Positions 18,884 through 29,094 of a stretch of 53,042 bases of DNA are shown here, one piece after another. This DNA comes from Sphingomonas echinoides (GTDB lineage: Bacteria > Pseudomonadota > Alphaproteobacteria > Sphingomonadales > Sphingomonadaceae). Position 1 is the stretch's first letter, and every line of letters starts with the position of its first letter. The stretch covers positions 1 through 53,042 of the forward strand of contig NZ_JAPYKK010000032.1 of assembly GCF_029623395.1 (NCBI RefSeq), read 5' to 3'. The notes under the pieces are model-generated. The model was not told the DNA's origin. It did not search any database and saw nothing but the letters and a program-made list of their open reading frames with translations. The position numbers and the translations under genes are program-made.

Positions 18884-20168
18884 CCGGGCTGCGGACGATC
18901 GCGGGGGCTTGTTCGACTCCACCCCGGGTCCGCGTGCAGCCGAAGGCGAAGGCGGCGATGCCGAGGTAGCAAAGCCCCGGCAGAAGCAATGCGTTGCCAA
19001 GGCCGATCTGGTCCGCCAGCCCACCAGTCAGCACCGGGACGACCGCGCCCCCCACCACCGCCATGCACAGCACCATCGATGCATGCGGCGCGAGGCTTTG
19101 ATCGTCGGGCAGCGACAGCGCAAACAGCGTTGGGTACATGATCGAGTTGCAGAGCCCGACCGCTATCAGCGCGGTCGCGCCCAGTGCGCCATCTGCCTGC
19201 GTCGCGACCACGACGAATACGGTCGCCGCGACCGCCGCCAGCGCCAGTAGGCGGGGCGCCGGTACACGAGTGATGATCGCAGCGCCCACGAACCGCCCCA
19301 GCATCGCGCCGCCCCAGTACAGGCTGACGAGCCGCCCCGCCGTGATCGGTTCCACCGCAAGGATCTCCGGCAGGACCAAATACCCGGCCAGCAGCCCTCC
19401 GATCGTAACCTCCGCGCCGACATAGGCGAACATCGCGAGTGCCCCCGCCACCAGTCGACGGTCGGCGATCAACCTGTGCAGTTCCCCCACGCGGACACGC
19501 CGCGGCCTCGGCATTCCCGCCAGCAGTTCGCGGTTCGACCAGAAGGCGCGCGCCAGGCCAAGCAGGACGAGCATGCACGCGACGAACGGGATCGCCAGCA
19601 TCGTCCACGCCCCGTCCGACGCGGTGCTGCCATGGTCCGCAAACAGAAACCACGCGCCGATCAATGGCGCCAGCACCGTCCCTACCGAATTGAAGCCTTG
19701 CAGCAGCGTGACGCGGGGGATCGCGCGCTGCGCAGGCTCGACCACGGCGACCGTCACGCTGCAGGCAATCTGCAGGAACGTCACGCCCGCCGACAGCGTC
19801 AGCAACGCGAGCAGCACCACCGCGTAACTGTGTAGCGCCGCCGCACCGACGAAGCTGACGCACCCCACCGCCATGACCAGCAGCCCCGTCGCAATGCCGC
19901 GCATGTAGCCGATCCGCACCAACCAGGCGGTGATCGGCAGCGCGAACAGCAGATAGCTTGAATGAAAGGCGAACTGGACCAGGGATGACTGGACGTAATC
20001 CAGCGCCATCAACAACTTGAGCCGCAGCACCAGCAAGCTGACGAGCGACACGACGAACCCGCCCATGAAATACGGGCCGATCGACAGCGCGAACATCCGT
20101 TGCGCGCGCTTAGGATCCGGGGCGATGCCGTCGGCGGGAGTCTGCGAGGACGGAGCTGGGCGCGACAT
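18864..20168 (-). CDS. FHS/FucP-type sugar MFS transporter
   Basis: The 434-residue membrane protein has about 12 helices. YFMGGFVVSLVSLLV, FAFHSSYLLFALPITAW and TLLQGFNSVGTVLAPLIGAWFL match the fucose-galactose-hexose symporter group (FucP, GluP), which take up sugars with protons. LYWGGAMLGRFVGAAII and the late IMYPTLFALSL are also typical. The sugar cannot be determined. The gene is divergent from the SapC operon across 153 bp and converges on otsA with a 20 bp overlap. Confidence 0.88.
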   Translation of the reverse strand: MSRPAPSSQTPADGIAPDPKRAQRMFALSIGPYFMGGFVVSLVSLLVLRLKLLMALDYVQSSLVQFAFHSSYLLFALPITAWLVRIGYMRGIATGLLVMAVGCVSFVGAAALHSYAVVLLALLTLSAGVTFLQIACSVTVAVVEPAQRAIPRVTLLQGFNSVGTVLAPLIGAWFLFADHGSTASDGAWTMLAIPFVACMLVLLGLARAFWSNRELLAGMPRPRRVRVGELHRLIADRRLVAGALAMFAYVGAEVTIGGLLAGYLVLPEILAVEPITAGRLVSLYWGGAMLGRFVGAAIITRVPAPRLLALAAVAATVFVVVATQADGALGATALIAVGLCNSIMYPTLFALSLPDDQSLAPHASMVLCMAVVGGAVVPVLTGGLADQIGLGNALLLPGLCYLGIAAFAFGCTRTRGGVEQAPAIVRSPVIRPRT

Positions 20169-20321
20169 CTGAGTGATCTGTTTACCCGGTCACCGCGCAC
20201 GTGCAATGATTGCGTCGACCGCGGCAGAAACCATGCAGCGGTTCCTGGGGAGGATCATCGCGGGGCCGCGCTCGGCTGCACGGTGGCAGGATAAGATCTG
20301 ATAGGGGGCACAGCGGCGACT

Positions 20322-21056
20322 ATGACCGGACCGGTTCATTCAAGTACCCCCGTCCTGCTCAACAACGTCGATCATCACGACGTCGGCATCGTCACGACGC
20401 GTGGCGCGCCGTGGGGGGACCATGTCAACGAAGTCACCGTCTTCCCTACGGAATTCGAAGCGCTCGCGCGGGACTATACGATCCTGTTCCGGCGTTCGGG
20501 TAATGGTGCGCTGCGCGCTTCGGTGCTGCTCGGGCTGGACCGAGGCGAGAATCTGTTCGTCGAGGACGGGTCGTGGAACGCCCGCTTCGTGCCCGCGCTG
20601 ATGCAGCGCGGTCCGTTCTCGATCGGCGTTCCACCCCCCGGCGAACCGGGGGAGCCGATGATCCATATCGATCTTGCCGATCCGCGCGTGAGCAGGACGA
20701 CGGGCGAACCGGTCTTCCGCGATCACGGCGGGAATGCACCGTATCTCGATCACGTCAGCGGAATCTTGCGGACGATCTACGCCGGGGAGCAGATCACGCC
20801 CGCGATGATGCAGGCATTTGCCGAAGCGGGGCTGATCGAGGAAGCGACCCTCGATCTCGATCTGGGGAATGGTCGCCGGTATGCCATCGCCGATGTCTGT
20901 TTCCTCTCGGCGGACCGGTTTGCGGCGCTCGACGGCCCGGCGCTCGCAAAACTGCATGCTGGGGACTTCCTGCGCTGCGCGGTCTGGGCGATCAGCTCGC
21001 TCGGCAACCTGTCCTCGCTGCTCGATCGAAAACGGGTGCGCGATGCCGCCCGTTGA
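20322..21056 (+). CDS. SapC-family protein
   Basis: The 244-residue protein shows the SapC pattern: NEVTVFPTEFEALARDYTILFRR near the N-terminus, ENLFVEDGSWNARFVPALMQRGPFS in fragments through the middle, and FLRCAVWAISSLGNLSSLLDRK at the end. SapC-like proteins in Caulobacter, Xanthomonas and sphingomonads usually sit with TonB-dependent receptors and halogenase-like genes. The biochemical role is unknown. GATAGGGGG lies upstream of ATG 20322. The 3' end overlaps the cupin-like gene by 14 bp, so the unit is translated together. Confidence 0.85.
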   Translation: MTGPVHSSTPVLLNNVDHHDVGIVTTRGAPWGDHVNEVTVFPTEFEALARDYTILFRRSGNGALRASVLLGLDRGENLFVEDGSWNARFVPALMQRGPFSIGVPPPGEPGEPMIHIDLADPRVSRTTGEPVFRDHGGNAPYLDHVSGILRTIYAGEQITPAMMQAFAEAGLIEEATLDLDLGNGRRYAIADVCFLSADRFAALDGPALAKLHAGDFLRCAVWAISSLGNLSSLLDRKRVRDAAR

Positions 21057-22101
21057 ACCTGCAGGGAGGCCTGCCGTGGTTCGCGCTACAGCCGAGCGAT
21101 CCGACATCGCGATCGATTCGATCGCAGTGAGCGCGCTGATCGCGGAGGGAAGACCGATCGTCCTGAAGGGCGCGGCGCGCGACTGGCCGCTGGTCAAGGC
21201 TGGACGCGAATCGCCTGCCGCAGCGGCGGCGTTGCTCCGCGCGGCGGACGGCGGGCAGCCAGTAGTGGTCTATGTCGGCGCGCCGGCGATCGGCGGACGA
21301 TTCCACTATACCGCGGATGCGACCGGGATGAACTTCTCGTCGGAGCGCGCGGCCGCGCTCGGTGCGGTGCTGGACCGGCTGCTCGACCTGCCCGACGACG
21401 CGACTGCACCCGCCGTGTATCTCGGGTCGACCGACATCGACACGTATCTTCCGGGCCTGCGCGCGGCCAACGATATCGTCCCGTCCGACGGCACCTTCAC
21501 GGATCACCCTCCGCTTGCCAGCATCTGGATCGGCAACCGCACGATCGCCGCGACGCATTGGGACATGTCGAACAACATGGCGGTGTGCGTCGCAGGGCAT
21601 CGCCGCTTCACGCTGTTCCCGCCCGATCAGGTGAGCAACCTCTACCCCGGCCCGATCGAACCAACCCCGGCCGGGCAGGTCGTCAGCATGGTTGATCTGC
21701 GTACGCCCGATCTGGACCGCTATCCGCGCTTTGCTGCGGCGCTTGAGGCGGCCGAAGTGGCCGAACTCGAACCGGGCGACGTGCTGATCTACCCCGCCTT
21801 GTGGTGGCACCACGTCGAGGCGCTGGACGGCTTCAACATCCTGGTGAACTATTGGTGGAATAGTGTTCCCGCATTCCTGGATACGCCAATGACGACGCTG
21901 CTGCACGGATTGCTGAGCCTGCGGGGGCGCCCCGAAGCCGAACGGCAGGCGTGGCGCGCGATGTTCGATCATTATCTCTTCGGCGCGTCCGACGTCGCCA
22001 CCGCGCATCTTCCGCCCCCGGCGCACGGGCCGCTCGCGCCGCTCGACGCCATGGCCGCGCGGCGGCTGCGCGCGATGGTCGCCAACCGGCTCAACCGATG
22101 A
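21043..22101 (+). CDS. Cupin-like (JmjC/Cupin_8) protein
   Basis: The 352-residue protein has an N-terminal part with PIVLKGAARDWPLVKAG and a jelly-roll core. The iron/2-oxoglutarate motif is visible as THWDMSNNMAVCVAGHRRF (His/Asp at about 172-174), with a distal His in YPALWWHHVEALDGFN. This matches the FIH-like Cupin_8 group, whose members hydroxylate proteins or peptides. The natural substrate here is unknown. ATG 21043 overlaps the SapC stop, and the stop overlaps the halogenase start as ATGA. The tight coupling suggests that SapC, this oxygenase and the halogenase-like enzyme serve one process. Confidence 0.85.
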   Translation: MPPVEPAGRPAVVRATAERSDIAIDSIAVSALIAEGRPIVLKGAARDWPLVKAGRESPAAAAALLRAADGGQPVVVYVGAPAIGGRFHYTADATGMNFSSERAAALGAVLDRLLDLPDDATAPAVYLGSTDIDTYLPGLRAANDIVPSDGTFTDHPPLASIWIGNRTIAATHWDMSNNMAVCVAGHRRFTLFPPDQVSNLYPGPIEPTPAGQVVSMVDLRTPDLDRYPRFAAALEAAEVAELEPGDVLIYPALWWHHVEALDGFNILVNYWWNSVPAFLDTPMTTLLHGLLSLRGRPEAERQAWRAMFDHYLFGASDVATAHLPPPAHGPLAPLDAMAARRLRAMVANRLNR

Positions 22102-23591
22102 CGGACCCCCGCCCCCTTCCGCAAAAGCGTGTCGTCATCGCCGGCGGCGGGACCGCCGGTTGGCTTGCCGCGACGGCGCTCGCGCGGCAGCTTGCCGGGC
22201 TGGTCGAGGTCACACTCGTCGAATCCGATGATATCGGCACGATCGGGGTCGGGGAATCGACGATCCCGACGATCAACGCCTTCCACAAGTTCATCGGCGT
22301 GGACGAGGACGCATTCATCCGCGCGACCGGCGCGACGTTCAAGCTCGGCATCGCGTTCGAACAGTGGGACCGGATCGACGCCCGCTATTTCCATGCGTTC
22401 GGATCGGTCGGACGGTCCACGTTCGTCGCCGATTTCCAGCATTTCTGGCTCGAAGCCCGCGCGCGCGGGTTCGGCGGCGACTATGGCGACTATTCGCTCG
22501 AACTGCAGGCAGCGGCGGCGCAGCGCTTCGCGCTCGATCCCGACCGGACGCTTGCCTATGCCTACCACCTCGATGCGACCGGCTATGCGCACTTCCTGCG
22601 CGGGATCGCGACGTCGGCGGGCGTGCGGCGCGTCGAGGGCCACATCGCGCAGGTTGAACGGAACAGCGAAAGCGGTGCGATCGCCGCGTTGCTGATGGGC
22701 TCGGGCGAGCGGATCGCGGGGGATTTCTTCATCGATTGTACGGGCTTCCGTGCGTTGTTGATCGAGGATGCGCTGGAGACGGGGTTCGAGGACTGGTCGC
22801 ACTGGTTGCCGACCGATCGCGCCTTTGCCGTCCAGACCGAGTCGGACGGGCCACCCCTGCCCTACACGCGTGCGATCGCGCATGGCGAAGGGTGGCGCTG
22901 GAAGATCCCGTTGCAGAATCGCACCGGCAATGGCCTGGTCTATTCGAGCGAGTATCTCTCTGATGATGCCGCGCGCGACCGTTTGCTCGCCGCGCTCGAC
23001 GGTCGGCCGCTGACCGAACCGCGTCAGATCCGCTTTACCAGCGGGATGCGGAAGCGGGTCTGGAACCACAACTGCCTGTCACTCGGCTTGGCCAGCGGCT
23101 TCGTAGAACCGCTTGAATCGACCAGCATTCATCTTGTCATGGTCGCGGTGACGTGGCTGATCCAGAATTTCCCGTTCGGGGAAGACAGCGCGGCCCTGGC
23201 GGAACGGTTCAACCAACGCACCCGCCGCGAGTGGGAGCAGGTTCGCGACTTCATCATCCTGCATTACGTGCTGACCCAGCGGGATGACACCCCCTTCTGG
23301 CGCTCACGCCGCGAGCTGACGGTCCCGGACAGTCTGGCGAGCCGGATCGCGTTGTTCCGTGAGTCCGCCACGGCCTATCAGGACAAGGACGAGCTGTTCC
23401 GGACCGATAGCTGGATCGAAGTAATGCTGGGCCAGGGCGTGGTCCCGCGCAGTCATCACCGATTGCCCGCGACGATGCCGACCGAACACCTCCGTGCCGC
23501 GTTGTCCGACCTCAAACGCGGGGTGTCCGCAACGGTCGAGCGGCTGCCGCCCTATGCGACGTTCCTGCAGCAGTATGCCCGCGCCGAGTGA
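22098..23591 (+). CDS. Flavin-dependent tryptophan-halogenase-family enzyme
   Basis: The 497-residue protein has the FAD-binding motif VVIAGGGTAGWLAATAL near the N-terminus, GVGESTIPTI, and the diagnostic WxWxIP as WRWKIP near residue 267. TFKLGIAFEQW contains the lysine that aligns with the catalytic Lys79 of PrnA. LASGFVEPLESTSIH supplies the Glu-Ser pair. By family it should use reduced FAD, oxygen and halide to halogenate an electron-rich ring; relatives in sphingomonads and Brevundimonas act on indole-type compounds. The substrate is not known here. No flavin reductase is adjacent. Confidence 0.9.
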   Translation: MTDPRPLPQKRVVIAGGGTAGWLAATALARQLAGLVEVTLVESDDIGTIGVGESTIPTINAFHKFIGVDEDAFIRATGATFKLGIAFEQWDRIDARYFHAFGSVGRSTFVADFQHFWLEARARGFGGDYGDYSLELQAAAAQRFALDPDRTLAYAYHLDATGYAHFLRGIATSAGVRRVEGHIAQVERNSESGAIAALLMGSGERIAGDFFIDCTGFRALLIEDALETGFEDWSHWLPTDRAFAVQTESDGPPLPYTRAIAHGEGWRWKIPLQNRTGNGLVYSSEYLSDDAARDRLLAALDGRPLTEPRQIRFTSGMRKRVWNHNCLSLGLASGFVEPLESTSIHLVMVAVTWLIQNFPFGEDSAALAERFNQRTRREWEQVRDFIILHYVLTQRDDTPFWRSRRELTVPDSLASRIALFRESATAYQDKDELFRTDSWIEVMLGQGVVPRSHHRLPATMPTEHLRAALSDLKRGVSATVERLPPYATFLQQYARAE

Positions 23592-23685
23592 AGGGGCGGA
23601 TCGGTCGATCGTCATCAGGCGGCGATATCCCGAGCGAAACTGCTCGACCTTCGACACACGGCCAAACGCGCGATAGAGCCCGGAT

Positions 23686-24972
23686 ATGACGACTGCTCCC
23701 GCCCGCGCCGATCGTGCGCCAACCACCGCCGCGTCGACGCAGCGTATCTTGCTGGCAAGCCTGATCGGTACGTCGGTCGAGTTCTACGATTTCTACATCT
23801 ATGCGACGGCGGCGGCGCTGGTCTTCGGTCCGCTGTTCTTCCCAGCGGAAGATCCGGGAGTCCAATTGCTCGCGTCCTACGCCAGCTTCGGGCTCGCTTT
23901 TCTCGCGCGTCCACTGGGTGCCGCGGTGTTCGGTCATTTCGGCGACAGGCTCGGGCGGAAGTCCACACTCGTCGCGTCGCTGATGCTGATGGGCGGCTCG
24001 ACCGTCGCGATCGCGTTCCTGCCGAGCTACGCGCAAATCGGCTGGGTTGCCCCGTTGCTGCTGTGCATCCTTCGTTTCGGACAGGGGTTGGGGCTCGGCG
24101 GCGAATGGGGCGGCGCATCGCTGCTGGCGGTAGAAAATGCGCCCAAGGGGCATGAGAACCGGTGGGGAATGTTCCCCCCGCTCGGTGCCCCGATCGGGTT
24201 CATTGCGGCGAATGGCTTTTTCCTGATCCTCGGAGCCCTGTTGAGCGATCAGCAATTTCGGGACTGGGGCTGGCGGTTGCCGTTCCTTGCGAGCTCGGTC
24301 CTCGTTGGGCTCGGCTTGTGGGTGCGGCTCAAACTCACCGAGACGCCCGCCTTCCGGGAAGCCGCGGCGCACAACGCGCTCCCGCGCGTTCCGATCGCGC
24401 ATTTGTTCGGCTCGCATCTGCGCGCGACGATCGCCGGGACGACGGGAGTCGTCGCGTGTTTCGCGCTATTCTACCTCACCACCGCCTTCGCGCTGAGCTA
24501 CGGGACCACGACCCTCGGATACGGTCGCCAGGCCTTCCTCGGGGTCGAGATCGGTGCGATCCTGTTCCTCGCGCTCGGGGTTATCGTCGCCTGTACGCTG
24601 GCGGACCGGACCGGCGCGACGCGGATGCTGCGCTGGGGTTTCGTCGGGTGCGTGCTCTCGGGCATGCTGATGGGGCCGATGCTTGGGTCGGGCGCATTGT
24701 GGATCGTGTTCGTCTGGCTCGCCGCCTCGCTGTTCGCGATGGGCTTCGCGTATGGCCCGCTTGGCGGATGGCTGCCGTCGCTGTTCGAGCCGGGAGTGCG
24801 CTACACCGGCGTTTCGATCACGTTCAACCTGGGCGGCATCATCGGTGGCGCGCTGGCGCCGATCGCCGCCCAGGCCCTCGCGGGACACGGCGGGCCATCG
24901 TTGGTCGGGGTGTATCTGGTGGCTGCTGGGGTGCTGAGTTTGGGCGGCCTGACGTTGCTCAAGACGCGCTAG
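23686..24972 (+). CDS. MHS-family (ProP/ShiA-like) metabolite:proton symporter
   Basis: The 428-residue transporter has 12 predicted helices. SLIGTSVEFYDFYIYATAAAL at the start, ARPLGAAVFGHFGDRLGRK (motif A) and LRFGQGLGLGGEWGGASLL are characteristic of the metabolite:H+ symporter family, which takes up organic acids, betaine, proline or shikimate. The substrate is not evident. It follows the halogenase by 94 bp on the same strand and might be transcribed with it, though no promoter or stop was identified. It converges on the acetate CoA-transferase; GGCGAC and GTCGCC repeats within 24980-25012 could form a stem at the junction. Confidence 0.9.
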   Translation: MTTAPARADRAPTTAASTQRILLASLIGTSVEFYDFYIYATAAALVFGPLFFPAEDPGVQLLASYASFGLAFLARPLGAAVFGHFGDRLGRKSTLVASLMLMGGSTVAIAFLPSYAQIGWVAPLLLCILRFGQGLGLGGEWGGASLLAVENAPKGHENRWGMFPPLGAPIGFIAANGFFLILGALLSDQQFRDWGWRLPFLASSVLVGLGLWVRLKLTETPAFREAAAHNALPRVPIAHLFGSHLRATIAGTTGVVACFALFYLTTAFALSYGTTTLGYGRQAFLGVEIGAILFLALGVIVACTLADRTGATRMLRWGFVGCVLSGMLMGPMLGSGALWIVFVWLAASLFAMGFAYGPLGGWLPSLFEPGVRYTGVSITFNLGGIIGGALAPIAAQALAGHGGPSLVGVYLVAAGVLSLGGLTLLKTR

Positions 24973-25030
24973 GGGAGCGGACGGCGACGTCTTCCGCTCT
25001 GAAAGGTCGCCGCTTCCACACCCGGCGCGG

Positions 25031-27128
<2,098 letters not shown>

Positions 27129-27155
27129 CGGGAGACCTTTCGCGCAGGGATGCCC

Positions 27156-27217
27156 CCGTTCTGGACGCTCCTGCGAAATGCTGCCTTGCCGCCGACCCAC
27201 GCCCGACGCCAGAACGG
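27156..27217. promoter_or_regulatory. Inverted repeat upstream of the GNAT / CoA-transferase operon
   Basis: CCGTTCTGG (27156-27164) and CCAGAACGG (27209-27217) are perfect 9-bp inverted copies separated by 44 bases. They lie in the 128 bp upstream of the minus-strand GNAT gene, after the end of dgoA. They may be paired operator half-sites or a chance match. No clear -35/-10 was fixed. Confidence 0.35.
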
Positions 27218-27256
27218 AAACTACTTAGCTCGACCAATATCCGCCGCCATCGGCGA

Positions 27257-27931
27257 TCACGCCTCGACCGCCCCTGATCGCGCATATTCTTCGTCCGGGC
27301 GGCGCCACGCGGCGACGAAAGCGTCGGCGGATTGCCGGGTGGCAGCGGGCGATGCACCCGGCGCGTATAACGCCGAACCGAGACCGAAGCCCGAGGCACC
27401 GGCGGCCACATATTCCCGCATCGCCAAGGGCGTGATCCCACCTGTCGGGCATAAGAGCGTGTCGCCCATCACCGTCCGCCACGCGCGCAACGTCGATGTG
27501 GCAAGCGTATCGGCGGGAAATATCTTCAGACCGTCCGCCCCGGCATCGATCGCGGCAAATCCCTCGGTCGGGGTGGCCACGCCCGGCAGCGTGAACAAGC
27601 CGAGCGCTTTGGCGGCGCGGATCAACGCGACGTCGCCATGCGGCGTGACCATCAGGCGACCGCCGCAATCGACGAGGTGTTGAAGCTGGTCGACCGTGCG
27701 AACCGTCCCCGCCCCGACGACGACGTCCGGCCCTACCCGCTTCACCAGACGGGCGATGCTGACAAAGGCATTGGGCGACGTCAGCGGCACTTCGATCAGC
27801 CGAAAGCCAGCCTCGACCAGCGTATCGCCGGTTTCGTCGATTTCGGCGGGGGTGATGCCGCGCAGGATCGCGACCAGCGGCAAGGCGGCAGAGGCTTGAC
27901 CGAAGTCGATTACACCGTCGTCACGTGTCAT
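27257..27931 (-). CDS. dgoA: 2-dehydro-3-deoxy-6-phosphogalactonate aldolase
   Basis: The 224-residue class I aldolase should split 2-keto-3-deoxy-6-phosphogalactonate into pyruvate and glyceraldehyde-3-phosphate. It has the short KDPG/KDPGal aldolase barrel: PLVAILRGITPAEI, FRLIEVPLTSP with the catalytic Glu, VVGAGTV, and ADGLKIFPAD with the Schiff-base Lys at about 135. The LTSP/ADTL variant favours the galactose (DgoA) branch over the Eda branch. A GGAA sequence lies upstream of ATG 27931. It is only 28 bp behind the DUF2474 gene of the cyd unit; no other DeLey-Doudoroff genes are nearby. Confidence 0.85.
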   Translation of the reverse strand: MTRDDGVIDFGQASAALPLVAILRGITPAEIDETGDTLVEAGFRLIEVPLTSPNAFVSIARLVKRVGPDVVVGAGTVRTVDQLQHLVDCGGRLMVTPHGDVALIRAAKALGLFTLPGVATPTEGFAAIDAGADGLKIFPADTLATSTLRAWRTVMGDTLLCPTGGITPLAMREYVAAGASGFGLGSALYAPGASPAATRQSADAFVAAWRRPDEEYARSGAVEA

Positions 27932-27959
27932 CGGATTTCCGTTCTGATCGAGGGAATAC

Positions 27960-28082
27960 TCATGCGTGAAGCCAAAATCGGATCACCAACGACACCGCGC
28001 CGAGCGCCAACACGCTGCCCAGCCAGATCAGCAGCATCCACCCGATCCGGCGCCACAGCGGGCGCGAGCAAGAGCCAGGCAT
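27960..28082 (-). CDS. DUF2474 single-helix subunit of the bd oxidase operon
   Basis: A 40-residue frame directly follows cydB. Its ATG (28080-28082) shares one base with the cydB stop (TGATG), so translation is coupled. The product begins MPGSCSRPLWRRIGWMLLIW and continues as one hydrophobic helix to RFWLHA. The PLWRRIGWM start and position after cydB fit the DUF2474 family found behind cyanide-insensitive bd oxidases, which plays the part of a CydX-like small subunit. It is easily missed by gene callers because of its size. Confidence 0.8.
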   Translation of the reverse strand: MPGSCSRPLWRRIGWMLLIWLGSVLALGAVSLVIRFWLHA

Positions 28083-29089
28083 CAATGATATCCCGCCACG
28101 CCGGCTTTGCCGCGAAACACATAATAGGCCCAGGCGGTGTAGCCGATGATGACCGGAATGATGGTCACCGTTCCCACCAGCATGAAGACCAGGCTTCCCG
28201 CTGGCGCTGCCGCGTCCCAGATCGTCACGGCGCGCGGCACGACGTAAGGGAACATGCTGATTCCCAGCCCGGCAAACCCCAGCGCGAACAGGCCGAGCGT
28301 CAGCAGAAACGGCATCCGTTCCCCCCCGCGCTGGAGGCTACGGAAGAACAGCACGGCAGTGATGACCACCAGCAGCGGAACCTGCGCGGTCAGCAGGATG
28401 CCCGGGAAGGCGAGCCAGCGTCGCCAGTAATCGAACGCCAGAAGCGGCGTCGCGATGCTGACCGCGGCCATCGCCATCAGCATTGCGATGCCGAGCCCGA
28501 ACGCCATCCGGCGCGCATGCGCCTGCGCAGCGCCTTCCGTCTTGCCGATCAGCCAGGTGGCGCCGAGCAGCGCATAGCCGATCAGCAGTGCCACGCCGGT
28601 CAGCACCGTGAACGGCGTCAGCCAATCGAGCCACCCGCCCCCATAGCCGCGCCCGACGACGTGAACGCCCTGCAGCACAGCGCCGAGCACCATGCCTTGC
28701 GCCAGCGTGGCGATCACCGACCCGGCGCAGAACGCGACATCCCACAGCGCGCGATGCCGTGGATCGCGCCAGCGGAACTCGAACGCGACACCGCGGAATA
28801 CGAGACCGAGCAGCATCGCGATGACCAGCGGATAGGTCGCCGGGAGGATGATCGCATAGGCCAGCGGAAACGCCGCCATCAGTCCGCCGCCGCCCAGCAC
28901 CAGCCACGTTTCGTTGCCGTCCCACACCGGCGCGATCGAGTTCATTGCCTGATCGCGCTCATCGCCGACCGCAAAGCCCGGGAACAGGATGCCGATGCCG
29001 AGGTCGAAACCGTCCATCACGACGTAGGCGAAAATGGCGAACGCGAGGATCCCCGCCCAGATCGTCGCAAGATCGAAGAAATTGGACAT
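28082..29089 (-). CDS. cydB: Cytochrome bd-type quinol oxidase subunit II
   Basis: The 335-residue membrane protein has the subunit II hallmarks: AIFAYVVMDGFDLGIGIL near the N-terminus, VWDGNETWLVLGGGGLMAAFPLAYA, and FEFRWRDPRHRALWD. It pairs with CydA in the inner membrane and binds no haem itself in most bd oxidases. ATG 29089 follows the cydA stop by 5 bp, after a start-proximal GA-rich stretch. The stop overlaps the next small gene. The length is typical of the CioB type. Confidence 0.95.
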   Translation of the reverse strand: MSNFFDLATIWAGILAFAIFAYVVMDGFDLGIGILFPGFAVGDERDQAMNSIAPVWDGNETWLVLGGGGLMAAFPLAYAIILPATYPLVIAMLLGLVFRGVAFEFRWRDPRHRALWDVAFCAGSVIATLAQGMVLGAVLQGVHVVGRGYGGGWLDWLTPFTVLTGVALLIGYALLGATWLIGKTEGAAQAHARRMAFGLGIAMLMAMAAVSIATPLLAFDYWRRWLAFPGILLTAQVPLLVVITAVLFFRSLQRGGERMPFLLTLGLFALGFAGLGISMFPYVVPRAVTIWDAAAPAGSLVFMLVGTVTIIPVIIGYTAWAYYVFRGKAGVAGYH

Positions 29090-29094
29090 CGACG

